DNA of 64,000 nt from Zygnema circumcarinatum (lineage: Eukaryota > Streptophyta > Zygnematophyceae > Zygnematales > Zygnemataceae), in assembly GCA_037447605.1 (NCBI GenBank), contig CM074809.1, positions 1,393,285 to 1,457,284 of the forward strand, written 5' to 3'. The position numbers and the translations under genes were made by a program. Under the pieces are notes generated by a model. It was not told the origin of the DNA and did no database searches. It worked only from the letters and a program-made list of their open reading frames with translations. This document shows, piece after piece, positions 24,092 through 35,113 of this stretch; within the stretch, counting starts at the first letter, position 1, and the number at the start of each line of letters is the position of its first letter.

Positions 24092-27000
24092 ATGGCAGCT
24101 GCTGCGGCCCTGAGACCGTCCGCCATGAAGAAGTCCCTGCTCCTCCTGCTGGGTGCCACCATGGCGCTGCTGCACGCGCTCCCTGCAGAAGCTGTCCGCA
24201 CGAGCTTTGCGCTGCGGGAGAGGCGTCTCGCCGAAGTGGCCGCGACGTGCCCGCAGGCCGCGCTGGACCTGTGCAGCTTCTACTTCGAAGGCTACGAGGA
24301 GGCACCTCCTGTGATCGATCTGGATGGCGCGCCGGACCAAGCAGTGGGGCCCGCCTTGATGGCGAAGGACGCAAGCTTGGGGGAGGGCGTGCCGGCGGTG
24401 GTGGCCAGCACGGGCGAGGCGAAGTCTCTATGCGGCAGCGAGGCTAGCCTCGGCAATCAGTTCTACATCACGGGACAGCCCTCATACCTCCACATTCGTA
24501 CCTTCAACCAGGTAATTCCTCTTCCTCCTCCTCCCTCCTCTTCCTCCTTCTCCATCCTCCTCCTCCTCCTCCTCCTCCTCCACTTCCTCCTGCCCTTCTT
24601 CCTCCTCCACCTCCTCCGCCTTCTCACTTCTTCCATTCTTCCCACCTCCTCGTTCCTGAGCCCCTCCTGCATATCACTGAATATTTTTTTTCCATGGCGG
24701 ACGGCTTGCGAAAGTGCAGCCCCCGAAGTCTGCCTTCGAGAGCAAGTGCGTGCTCCTTCCCCTCAGAGGAGTGCGCGTAGGCTGGCTCAACCTGAACCCT
24801 GGCGACGCCAACCAGGCGGCCTTCCCCGAGGCGCGCCGCTGCGTCGTCTTCTCCACCGGTCCCTCGCCCGCCTGCGGACAGCTCTCGCCCTCCGCACCTT
24901 CCCCTCTCCCTTCCCCTCCCGCTCCTCTCCCTCCTCTTCCGCAGCCTATCCTTGCCCCCTCTCCCACCTCTTTTCCAATTTCCACACCCCCCGCCCCTCC
25001 CACAAACCTTCCCACTCCCGCTCCTTCGCCCTCCGACACCCCCTCGTCGAGCCCGTTCTCCGCGATTTTTGCATTTGGGGACAGTACGCTTGACATAGGA
25101 AACAACAACGATATAGTCGGCAGTCCGTATAAAGTGAACTTCCTGCCATACGACATTGACTACATTCCCGCCAGCGGCCGCTTCACCAACGGAAAGGGCT
25201 TCGTGGACCTGCTTGGTGCGCGCAACAAATGGCTTTTTGATGTTCTATTGGCTTTCGTGCTTGATTGCTTTATTTTGTCTTGTCCTTTTCCTTACTCTCT
25301 GTTGTGCGTGCCTGCCTTTGCGGCTGCCCCTGCTCCACTTTTGGAGTTGCTGAAAAATCGCCTCGTTTCCTTGCTCTGTGGCGACTTTATAACAGTGGAG
25401 CTCTTAGGACTCCCTCCCGTTCCCAAATACGAGGATGCGAATGCGAATTCTTCATCGGATTACTTTTCTGCCGGGATCAATTTTGCCTCAGGGGGGTCAG
25501 GGGTCCTCTCCACGACAGGCTGCAAGGGGGTAAGCTCCCATTCCCGCCACACCCCCCTTTTGTTCTGATTGGCTGTCGCACATGCAATAGTTAAGTATAT
25601 TGTTTGGGTGGTTGATTCTATTTGGATATTCGTCTTTCCATGTGCAGGATACAATTTGCTTTTCACTCAGTTTCCAAGTTAGCCAGTTTCTGGCTGCGAG
25701 TTTGAGCTACACTGCAGAGGTGAGTATCTGTTGCAGTCCCATGTCAGAGCACAGGTCATTCATACTTCACTCTTACCACCTTTTAAACTGCATTGGCATT
25801 CTCTTCATGACTCGTTCCTGGCATGGATGCTTTGTTAATCGAGATGTATAGTGCCGCACGTCATAAGAAAGTCATTATCATCTGGAATTCGCTCTCATAA
25901 AATGCAACGCCTTTGCGTGCACGGGTTGGGAGAGTTCAGGAGAAGGCTACGAGTCTGTTCATCGTCTCAACGGGAGGAAACGACTATTTTGCCTATTTCG
26001 GAAACTCGTCAGCATACAACATTACGGAATACGTTGGCAGTGTGATTAATGGATTGGCTGAGACATTCCAGGTGAGTGTAAGCATAGTGTGGCACATGAG
26101 ACTCAGGAAATGAGATATGGCCGGCCAAGGGTATTCTGTGTCTGTCATCTGACTCAAGAATTCTTCGAATAGAGAGGAATGAATGTTACCGTTCGGCATG
26201 TAGAGCACGACCTTAGTGATGCTTCGATCATGCAAAGGGTTCTTTCACCATGAAATCTGCAATCTCAGCCCTTAATGAACCATCTCATGCAATCTTTGGA
26301 GCGACCCTAGTCATCAGACCGTTTGATGAACTGCATAAGGCACATAACTCTCTCGTATTTAAGTCTCCACAGTTCTGTTGTATCAGCAGAGTGCTGGCAA
26401 CTTACTATCATTCGAAAAGAGCCTCCTCCGCATCCACATGACGCAGACAGTGTTCAACATTTGACATTTTCTACAACGAATCTTTTGCTTCTGCTTGCTT
26501 TCCTCTCCGTTTTTACAGACCCTGTATGCCGCGGGTGCCCGAAAGTTCATTGTCCTTGAGCTGCCCGACCTCGGATGCACGCCTTCTTTGCTCGCCACTG
26601 CCAATGCGTCGGAGTCGACCCCTCAGTGCCTCACCTTCACCACTCCCCTCGTCACAGCACACAATGCAGCCCTGGAAAGCCTCCTCATCGGACTGCAACA
26701 ACTGCTTCCCGGAGCATACTTCACACGATTCCACGCCCAAGAATACATCCACAACATTACCTCAAATCCAGGCAGCTTCGGTAAGTGCCACGAATCATGC
26801 ATGTGGAATGTGAAATTTGAAATTATTCATTTTTTTTCTTAATTTGGCTTCTCGTCCCTCTGCAATTCAAGTTGCCGAGCCTTCCCCCCTTGCCATAAAA
26901 ATGCCATAGAGATCCCTAATCTGCCCCAGTGAATCCGCCACGTACAGATAGATAGTGACGATGTGTTGCCTGCCTGGTGGTGCCCCCCATTGCATGCATG

Positions 27001-27239
27001 CATGCATGCATGCAGGTCTCTCCAATGGCTTTGATGCGTGCTGTGGAGGCGGCCTCTTTGGAGTTAAGATTCACTGCGGTCTCCCTTCAGCGACTGTGTG
27101 TGCGGACCGCGATGCGTACGTGTGGTGGGACCCACTGCACTTGACGCAAACCGTCATAGAGGACATCGTAAAGCGGGCGGTGGAGGGCGATGGCGAATAC
27201 GTGCAGCCCTATGGGCTCACCACCTTGGCGCTTCTTTAG
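24092..27239 (+). CDS. GDSL-type esterase/lipase with long N-terminal extension (579 aa)
   Basis: Seven exons: 24092-24511, 24720-25215, 25396-25529, 25648-25719, 25940-26071, 26519-26780, 27016-27239, all GT-AG with matching phases. A hydrophobic signal segment (LLLLLGATMALLHALPAEA, about residues 15-33) predicts secretion. Residues 35-205 form an extension with several cysteines that I do not recognise, then a Pro/Ser-rich linker to about 255. The SGNH/GDSL domain follows: block I FAFGDSTLDIGNNN with nucleophile Ser about 262, block II GINFASGGSG, block III GGNDYF, block V DPLH with Asp544 and His547. The catalytic set is complete. Plant GDSL enzymes are usually near 360 aa, so the N-terminal part is extra. 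The ATG at 24092 is preferred; one at 24125 would also leave the signal segment. Exon 5's acceptor (gttcag) is the least certain junction. Confidence 0.88.
24512..24719 (+). repeat. CTCCTC-rich first intron of the GDSL gene
   Basis: The intron begins GTAATT and is nearly pure pyrimidine (CTTCCTCCT repeats), ending at gtgcag. It stays open in frame with exon 1, so an unspliced reading would add a Ser/Leu/Pro stretch. The splice is preferred because exon 2 resumes normal coding sequence in phase. Confidence 0.75.
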
Positions 27240-27729
27240 GGATTTCTTTCTAAGAATGCTCCTTTGGAGCTTCCTCAGTGGTCAGTGTGGCCATGGTTGC
27301 TTGTTGCGGCTGTGAAGGCTGAGAGAATGGCAGCCAGTAACCAGGCAGGAGCGCGTGAGGGTTAATTCTGACGGTTGTGAATGGGTGGCTTTGAAAGCCA
27401 GCTTTGGTTTGGTCTGGTGAAGTTTTGTGGGTTTAAGGAAGAGAGGTCGCAGGTTTGTTTCGTGTAGATCGCACGTAGATTGCGGCTGAAGTCCGTACAT
27501 TTTTCCTGTGTTATTCAATTCTTTTTTAGAGGAATTGTATTTTTTTTTTTTTTTTTTTATCGCAGTTGTTTAGGGCCAGAAGTGGGAGAAAGAAGAAGTT
27601 TGCCTGCTTTGCTATCTCACTGCACTGCCCGCTCGACATCGGAACATCTCCCTGAAGGGAGTGGGAGGCCGCTGGGACGGTCCGCAACAAATGTGGCTCG
27701 CAAAAGTCCCAACATGTTTGCAAATAGTG

Positions 27730-27922
27730 CACAGGTCGAACCATTGGATGGCAATGGTTGGAGGTCTAATGGTTGCCAACCATTGGATCCAATGGTTCCA
27801 AACCATTGGAATGTTTGGCAACCATTGGCATTCAATGGTTCGGAACCATTCGAATGGTTGTTTCGGTCCGGCGCCAATGGTTGGCAGCCATTCGAACGGT
27901 TGATCTAATGGCTCGATCTGTG
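27730..27922. mobile_element. CCATTGG-rich miniature inverted-repeat element, copy 1 (193 bp)
   Basis: The ends are imperfect inverted repeats: left CACAGGTCGAACCATTGGAT, right end reading inward CACAGATCGAGCCATTAGAT. The flanks are near-identical 8-mers, AAATAGTG (27722-27729) and AAATAATG (27923-27930), as for an 8-bp target duplication of hAT-type elements. The interior is many copies of AACCATTGG and its complement in both orientations. It shares the core TCGAATGGTTGTTTCGGTCC and GGCGCCAATGGTT with copy 2 at 53.9-54.2 kb. Confidence 0.7.
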
Positions 27923-27930
27923 AAATAATG

Positions 27931-28945
27931 CACAGGTCTGACACAGGTAAATAGTGAACTGTATTCTGTAGTCGGGGAACCAGCACGGCAGGGCGCCCTA
28001 CTGCAGTCCTTCCCTTTATATAATATGTCATTTGGCATGTTTAATTCTGCTGATAGAGATTGCTAGAAGCAGGCTGAAGAGTCTGACAACCTCTCAAGGC
28101 TCACGCCGTTCCCGTCAATTTATGGACCTGACCATTTCAAGCACGTCCGTTACATGCCAAAGCCAACCACAAGCACATAAAACAAAGAAAATAAAAGATA
28201 AAAAAAAATAAAAGATAAAAGATAACTGCCCGAGCATAAAAACGCATGTCTAAGGTACACACTCGCTCCTACACAATAGGAGGGTCCAAACTTTGAGTAA
28301 CAAGCCATCAAATGGTCTAATGGCATCCCGAGGACTGTGCGGTACATGCAACTTGCATGACAACTGCGAAAGTTGCATTTGAAGGGCAACAAGGGCAAAT
28401 GGAAGATGGCACAAGAAAAGGAAAAAGAAGACAAGACAGACGATTCGATCGATTTTTTAGAAGGAGAAACCACCGGCATGGAATCCCTAAGCTTCTTCTT
28501 CAAGCCCAGTAACACTATCCCTATCAGGTTGGCATGCCCACTTGTAGCCTTTACTGTGGTCTAGCCCTAATCAACACACTAAAGTCTGGCAAGTGTTCAA
28601 TCTCTACCGCTCGTCCGTATGTCTAGCGGGTACGGTGCCCTGCATCAGGTACAGTACCTGAATGGGCTGAGTCAGGAAATGAGCATCAGCAAGGGGCCAG
28701 TCACTTGAGGGTTGACGAAAGCGGAACAAAAGGAGCTGCATCAGCCGACAATTTGAATTGGGAGACTGGTAGGGTGACACTTCTGGCAGCCTGCGGAGGA
28801 GACGCAGCCATTTGTCCTGAAACGGCCCCTCCTCCTCCTCCTCTCCCTCGCTGACTCCAGTAAGCTTCTGAGTCTCCGCTGCGATACCACTCAAATGCAC
28901 CTGCCTGCACTGTGCCTGCCTGAGCTCCTTGCCTCACTTGACCTT
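27931..28945. other. 3' side of the F-box/ankyrin gene, no separate gene
   Basis: AT-rich with no convincing exon. It probably includes the 3' UTR of the F-box gene. An alternative last exon of that gene could lie at about 28904-28604. Confidence 0.4.
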
Positions 28946-31900
28946 CTAGTAACCAAGGGAGTCCCCCACCGGCTGACGATGTAACCGGCGCATGTCTGCC
29001 TTGGGAATGTCCTTGTCTCCAGACACCGCCATCATCGCCGCAATAGCCATTACGGTCTCCGAGATAGGTGCCTTCATCCCTATCGCAAACATAACTCCTC
29101 CAGGAAATTGATCCGTGCTCTCTTCTTCCCTCCTGTAGCATACTGCCTGCGTCGTAAAAAGGGGTGGACGGACATCCTATAAAGCTCTTCTGAATGGAGG
29201 GCATACCGTCTTGCATTTCTGGGTGCGATCGTTTTGAAGGCTGAACTAACTCTCCGGCATGTAGTTGTCTTGGTGAAGTTTGCTCTTCTGCTGCTTGCAG
29301 AATGGCAACAATCTCCGAGTGTCCTTCCTTCGCAGCAACATCAACTGCCTTATCTCCATAAGCATCTTGAATTCTCGGAGAAGCTCCCGCCTCAAGCAGA
29401 CGTGCCACAAACCACACCGACGCCTGCCTTGCTGCAATGTGAAGTGCAGTTTGCCCGTAGCGATTTCTTGCATTAAGCAAAGAGACAAGCTCCGAATTTT
29501 GCACGATGCTGGCAGCTGCCGAGCTGGAAGGTGTACCCAGATCCGTACGAGATAGCAATGGGTTTATACCAGAGGAAGCGACTGCAGATAGCAGAACCAC
29601 TCCCACATCTTGCCTGTCTGCAACTGCAGCCGCCATAAGTGGTGTCCAGCCATCTCCTGCAGCAACACGCGCTTCATAAGAGTATGAGACGGAACAGAGG
29701 TTGACACATATCCATGACAGAAAACACAGCAAAAACCAAGATAAAACCTTGAAACCTGAGTAAGTCAGGCTATGAAGTGCAGCTCTCACCGTAGGAAGCA
29801 GGATCTTGCCAGGGCAGGCCGGCGGCCATGCAGTGTGCTACCATGGCATCCGTAGCCGCAACATGTCCTTTTAGTGCTGCTATGTATAAAGAGTTTTCTC
29901 CCGCTCGATTTCTGGAAAGAGGTTCAGCGCCAGCCTTAAGGAGGACCTGCTTCAGTAAAGCACATTGAGATGAGAACCACTCCAAAACCCATAGATAACT
30001 CAAATTGCATTACCAAAGTTCAATTTAATCTGTTGCTTTCCACAACTCAAAGGTGGACTGGAGGATACTTTAAGGTTAAGCAAACGAGAATAACGTAAAA
30101 TGTCAATCCTAGTGAAAGGTTCAGCTCAAAAGCGGGATGAAAAAGAAAAGAGCCGGATGTCAATATGACCTGTCTTACATACAAGACAGCTGTTTTGATT
30201 TGCTTTATTAACCACTCATCCATTCCAACATAACTGGTTCCCAGGAAACAACCTCCATATGTCCCTTCCTGCATGGCTTTTGATCCACAACAAGCTGCCC
30301 GTTGTATCGCCAAGCGTGAGCTCAGCACAGTATCACGACCGAAAAAGTTTGGGGCCTTTGGACAAAACCATTATCTTGAATGGATTTCATATCTACGCAA
30401 TTGTACAGAAACTGTACAAGGTCATAAATTGCCCTTAGCTCTATCAGGAGAAAGAACAGGATCAGGGTTATCAGGGTCATCAGGATAGGGCTTAGTGCGT
30501 TCTTCTCAAATATTTAAACGACGTAACTTAGGCAACATTCTTGTGCTCTCACCTTAATCACTTCTGCATCTCCAACTTCTGCTACCCAAAACAGAGCCGA
30601 TGATCCTCGTCCATCTTTCACACCCACAGCTGAAGCCCCCAAAACCAGCAAGCCCGCAGCCATCTCCGCATCTCCCGTCTGTGCAGCAATGTGTAGTGGA
30701 GTTCGGCGGCGTGCATCAGAGCAATTGACAGCTGCTTTCAAAGCTATCAGGAGATCTCCTTCCTCCCGCGGGCCCCAACCTTTTCGCAGGAAGCTAACAC
30801 TGTTCGCAAGACCACCTGTTATACTTAGCCTGCTTCTCCGTACCAAGTGATCGTCGTCCCGCTCTCCTTTTTCCTCTTCTTTTTCTTCTCCGTCTACTTC
30901 TCCTTGTTGTTCTACTTCTACCTCAAGTACTTCTTTACCTTCTTCATGTTCTTCAGGTTCCAAGACAGTACTTTTGCCCAGTGACAAGCAATGGGAAAAG
31001 CGCACCTCCTGGATATCCAAAATACTCCTCTCAGGACCTAAGAAATGTGCTACAGACTGCTTTGACCTGCATTCCAATCCACTCACAACTTCTGTTGCAT
31101 CCAGTACATCATCTGCAGAGCTGAAATCCCACACGAGGAGTCCTTCATTGACTTGCGACCTGCACCAGCAGCAAATGGAGGAAAATGGCAATGGCTGTCA
31201 TACTTGCAAGTGACAACTGTGACTACGACGAGTTATTCTAGAGACAACCATGCCCAGTATTAGTTGGAAATAGGAGCTCACCAATCAACAGATAGTCAGA
31301 TTGAACAACTAACTTAGACAGGGTAAGGGTTTTTTTTTTTTTTTGCAAGTCACACTACCAGCTGAGAAGTGTAATGTACCGAGTCATGTAAAATGAAAGT
31401 GAGTCGAAAAAATGCCATGAATCTGCTCAAATACACAAGCAGAGACAGAAAGACACCGTAATAGTCTATAAAATCTGCTTCACGTACTAAAACCCCTTCA
31501 TGCACAAGCCAGTTATCAATATTGCTTTATGCAGAAGGGTCATTCATACCTTATAATGTCGCATACTTGCTTTCCAAAAAAGGTTATCTCCAAAATCCTA
31601 AGCATTGCCAATTTCCGCACCAATTCCACCAGACTATCTGCAGCCTCTGCGATACTCAAGGAACTAGCTTCTTCTGGGCAAGCTAAGTCGAACCCAGCAG
31701 TCGAACCTCCGAGCAGAAGTACCTCCAATTGCGGACATGCTAGTGCCTGGCAATCGAGAGCCCAACACCTCAATTAAAATACAAATCTGAGCAACCTTAC
31801 GATCCCACAGGTTGAAGCAGCATACCTTCACATTGTACAAACAATAGGTGACCAGAAGGGCCAAACGAACTCAGTGCTGCCAGACAAAATCATGAATTCC

Positions 31901-33165
31901 TCTGATGCTCGATCCGAAGGCTTTTTCACAAAGAATAAAGAAGCACATTCACTCGAAGTTCATGCATATAATTAAATAGGTTAAGTAGATATAAGGAATG
32001 CCCAACCATAGCCCACTCAAGGTGAACAGGTAACATTGCACTAATCAAAACGTACCAAACCTTGAAGCTGAAAATTGCCCACTTTGTTGCAGCAGTGCAA
32101 TGCCAGCAACCGCAGGCCTCCCAGTTTCTGCTGCGAGCCTTCAATATTCAGTATGGCGCTCTCACTTTTTAACATCATCCCAATTTCTGCCTTTGATGAA
32201 TGCATCTCTTGACCAATCTCCAACTGCTCCAGGTGGCTCAACAGGAGGCATTCCAAACGAGAGCCAAATTTGCCTGCTGTCTTCAAAAGATTGCTAGTGG
32301 CAGTCGAGCTGAGACGAAAGCAACGTTGAAGTGAGAGCACGCGAGGAGCAGGAATTGCACGACGAGCCATATCTTCCAAACAAGAGGATGTCCTGTCAAA
32401 CAATGTAAACCAACGGTGCACTATAAGCTTGCACGTCATGACAGGAGACAACTTGATAGGGCAACCGAGAAACGATTTGCAAGTAACTTATGATATAGGC
32501 CGCTGTAAACAGGGAGACTTGCAATAGGTGGCGCGAATGCGCAAAGTGAATTGGGTTAAAAACTGTACTTACAATTTTTGACAGTTGTCAAGTATAAGGC
32601 GATCCAAGTGGTGAAGGTCGCTCAACAAGGCAGACACTCCTGTATCAAGCACTGCACACCCGCTCATATCGAGCTCCTCTGTTCCCTGCATGTACTTCCT
32701 GATTGAGGAGAGCATGTTATTCACCCAGGTAACGTCCAGCTGTGAAGCACTGTGAGCAGCACCATGTGGCTTCACTCCAACCGCCAGATAGATGCGTTCA
32801 CCCTTCTCTCGCTCAGAGGTATTAATATCCTGCAGTTCATCACCGAAAACTCCGCTCAGTCACGATGCTAGCTGCTTCGCCAAAATAGAATTAACAGGCA
32901 GCGTGGATTACCAGTCGCAATCACACAGGAGCCTTACATGCGCAGGACCAGCAGCTACCCGAAGCTGAAGAGGAGCTCCAACCATGGTGGCCTGCATCCA
33001 CCGAGAGGTACATAGAGCGGCAGCAGCATCGCAAGGCCGAGGAAGGCGGGAAAAAATGTGCGCAAGAAGCGCAGACGGGAGTGCAGAGAAATAGCATGTG
33101 CTGGCGCCGGAATCTACAGCTAGAAGAGGAGAAGCTGAAGCTCCTTTGTTGAAGACTTCCATCAT
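28946..33165 (-). CDS. F-box / leucine-rich repeat / ankyrin repeat protein (about 825 aa)
   Basis: Probable substrate receptor of an SCF ubiquitin ligase. Exons on the minus strand: 33165-32938, 32829-32573, 32392-32061, 31876-31839, 31746-31550, 31159-30553, 29946-29790, 29671-29207, 29142-28946. All junctions keep phase. The 38-bp exon 31876-31839 and the last junction are tentative. An F-box lies in exon 1 (about residues 25-60: ALPSALLAHIFSRLPRPCDAA). LRR-like segments follow to about residue 350 (LDRLILDNCQ, LRLLALHCCNKVGN, PQLEVLLLGG). An acidic stretch rich in Glu is near 420-460. Ankyrin repeats run about 490-740 (RRTPLHIAAQTGDAEMAAGLL, GENSLYIAALKGHV, DGWTPLMAAAV, GQTALHIAARQ, KAVDVAAKEGH). 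The phase-matched splice 31550 to 31159 joins the LRR and ankyrin halves into one gene. Confidence 0.75.
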
Positions 33166-33984
33166 TTAAAAGTAAGCAAATATAAAAGGTCAACGTGACC
33201 GCAATGAAACAAATAATTTCAACAAATATCAAAATTTATTGAAAGGGCAACGGGAACCTCTATCGCCGCAGGGTTTCGCCTGATCCGGCATAGACGACGT
33301 TCAATATATATATGCACAAAAAACGTCCAAAACGTCCTTCGCCCTAAAAAAAATGTAGCCTGCTCTAATTCGATAGCCAAATAAAAAATGGCGATGAAAA
33401 AGTACAGGCTGATAGTGCGCGGACCCAAAACTGGCCGGAAGCACAAGGTAATTTAATCGATCAGGCGAACAACAGAAAATGGAAAACCTTCCCCGACGTC
33501 CTCATCCACCTCCTCCCTCTTTGACACACTCTCAATCCCCACAACAAGCCCTCTAGCCACTTCCGGGCTTCTCAAGAACTCGCAACCCAGCCAGTTCCAG
33601 CCCTCCCCCCTCCACACCCCCCCCGCCGCTCCTCCCCAACCCCACAACCTCCGCCCCGCCCCCTCTCCGCCCGCCGCCCGCCAAGCGGCGGGCCGCCGCC
33701 TGATTCTCCACAGATAGCAGGAGAGAGCCGCTGGAGGAGAGAGGGATGGGGAAGGGGGAGGGGGGGGAAGGAGGCTCTGCTCTCCCCCCCGCCATGGGGC
33801 GCCGCCTCTTGGACCGGGGGCCCCCTGCGCGACACATGTGCGAAAACAGACCTTTAGTTGACAGATCCGTGATAACTGTCACCGGTCAAACGCAACGGGA
33901 CATGGAACGGCAGGATGTTGTTACGCCGTGCATGTGTCGCCGGGTACGAGAGTGGATGGAGGCGAAGCAGGGGGGGAGGGACAA

Positions 33985-34325
33985 CGACTTCATTCGGAGG
34001 TCAAATTGTGAGGTTCTTTCTGGGTGTTGTGCTTGCATGAGAAGATTTTGATGTACGAGCAGCATTGGACTGCGCACGTCTCACGGCCCGAAATAGACTG
34101 CACTGTGATAACAAGGCTCTGTCTGGATGTCGTACTTGACATGGGAAGTTTTCGTATTCGAAGAGCATTGCACTAAGCGCATCTCACGGCCCGAAATAAA
34201 CTGCACTGTGATTATAAGGTTCTTTCTGGGTGTCGTACTTGACATGGGAAGTTTTTCGTGATCGAGCAGCATTGGACTAAGCACATCTCACGGTCCGAAA
34301 TAGACTGCTCTGTGATTACACCACA
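33985..34325 (+). repeat. Tandem repeat, about 3.2 units of 103 bp
   Basis: Units start with CACGG(C/T)CCGAAATA at 34082, 34185 and 34289 (spacing 103-104), with a more diverged copy before 34082. Each carries GGGTGTCGTACTTGACATGG and AGCATTGGACTAAGC-type blocks. It lies between the F-box/ankyrin and ALY genes. Confidence 0.9.
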
Positions 34326-34900
34326 TGAACCAGTGCCCAACTATGTTGCGAATTATACAACACCGAAGCAACTCCAAAACCGACTGCACTACAGGAAGCT
34401 GCTGCCACCCCTCGGCAGACCAATCCCATTCCCAATCCCTGCCAAACGACTTGTCCAAAACCCTGCAACAGGGTGCAAGCGCGCACTTCAGCTGAACTGC
34501 AATGCAGCATCTGCTGAAGAGTAGCATGCAGCCCAGCGCAGCAGTGCGCCTGTTTCCAGGAACAATGGCACCTCCAGCTTCCGAGCCACAGCCCCAGAAT
34601 GGACTCGCTCCCTTGTTCCAGATTGAGCAAAGAGCGCCCCACACGAACTATCATGCACATAGATGAAAGTGACTTCTCTAGAGCCGGCAAATACCATACA
34701 AACATCGGACTTCCGAGCAGGCGAATGTTCCCTTGCGAGCTGTGTACAGCTAGTTCACCCCATTCTTACTGGAAGCACAGAAGTCCCGGTGACGGACCGT
34801 TAACGGCATCACTAACAAAGGTGGATTCACCTCAATCTTTAGCTATGCCACCTGTTATGGCATTCTCTTCTTCTCTTCCACGACACACTGACCAGGATAT

Positions 34901-34948
34901 GTCGAAGCAACAGGATAAGTCGAAGCAACAGGATAAGTCGAAGCAACG
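34901..34948 (+). repeat. 18-bp tandem repeat, 2.7 copies
   Basis: GTCGAAGCAACAGGATAA repeats at 34901, 34919 and 34937 (last copy partial). It is non-coding, downstream of the ALY gene in gene orientation. The rest of 33166-35113 shows no gene. Confidence 0.9.
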
Positions 34949-35113
34949 TGTCTCCATCCTGTTAATCCAATCCGTATGTGTAACAACCCCTGTATCCACT
35001 ATGTCCTCCTTTCCTTACGACATATCTGTACAGTCTTGTACCCCACACAGGACTATGCAGATGTCTTCCTACCGTACCACCGCGTACAAACGTACCAACG
35101 CCAACGCGTTCAT

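Noticed and set aside
23921-25093. A 390-codon uninterrupted GDSL-region protein
   Set aside because: It reads through the pyrimidine-rich intron and then the wrong frame of exon 2, so it lacks the GDS motif; the spliced model recovers it.
28701-29789. A separate 362-codon ankyrin gene starting MRAALHSLTYSG
   Set aside because: Its first ~40 codons are the intron before the exon starting at 29671; phase-matched splicing from 29790 joins it to upstream ankyrin repeats.
33985-34325. CRISPR-like array
   Set aside because: The 103-bp period has no constant repeat/variable spacer pattern, and the context is eukaryotic nuclear DNA.
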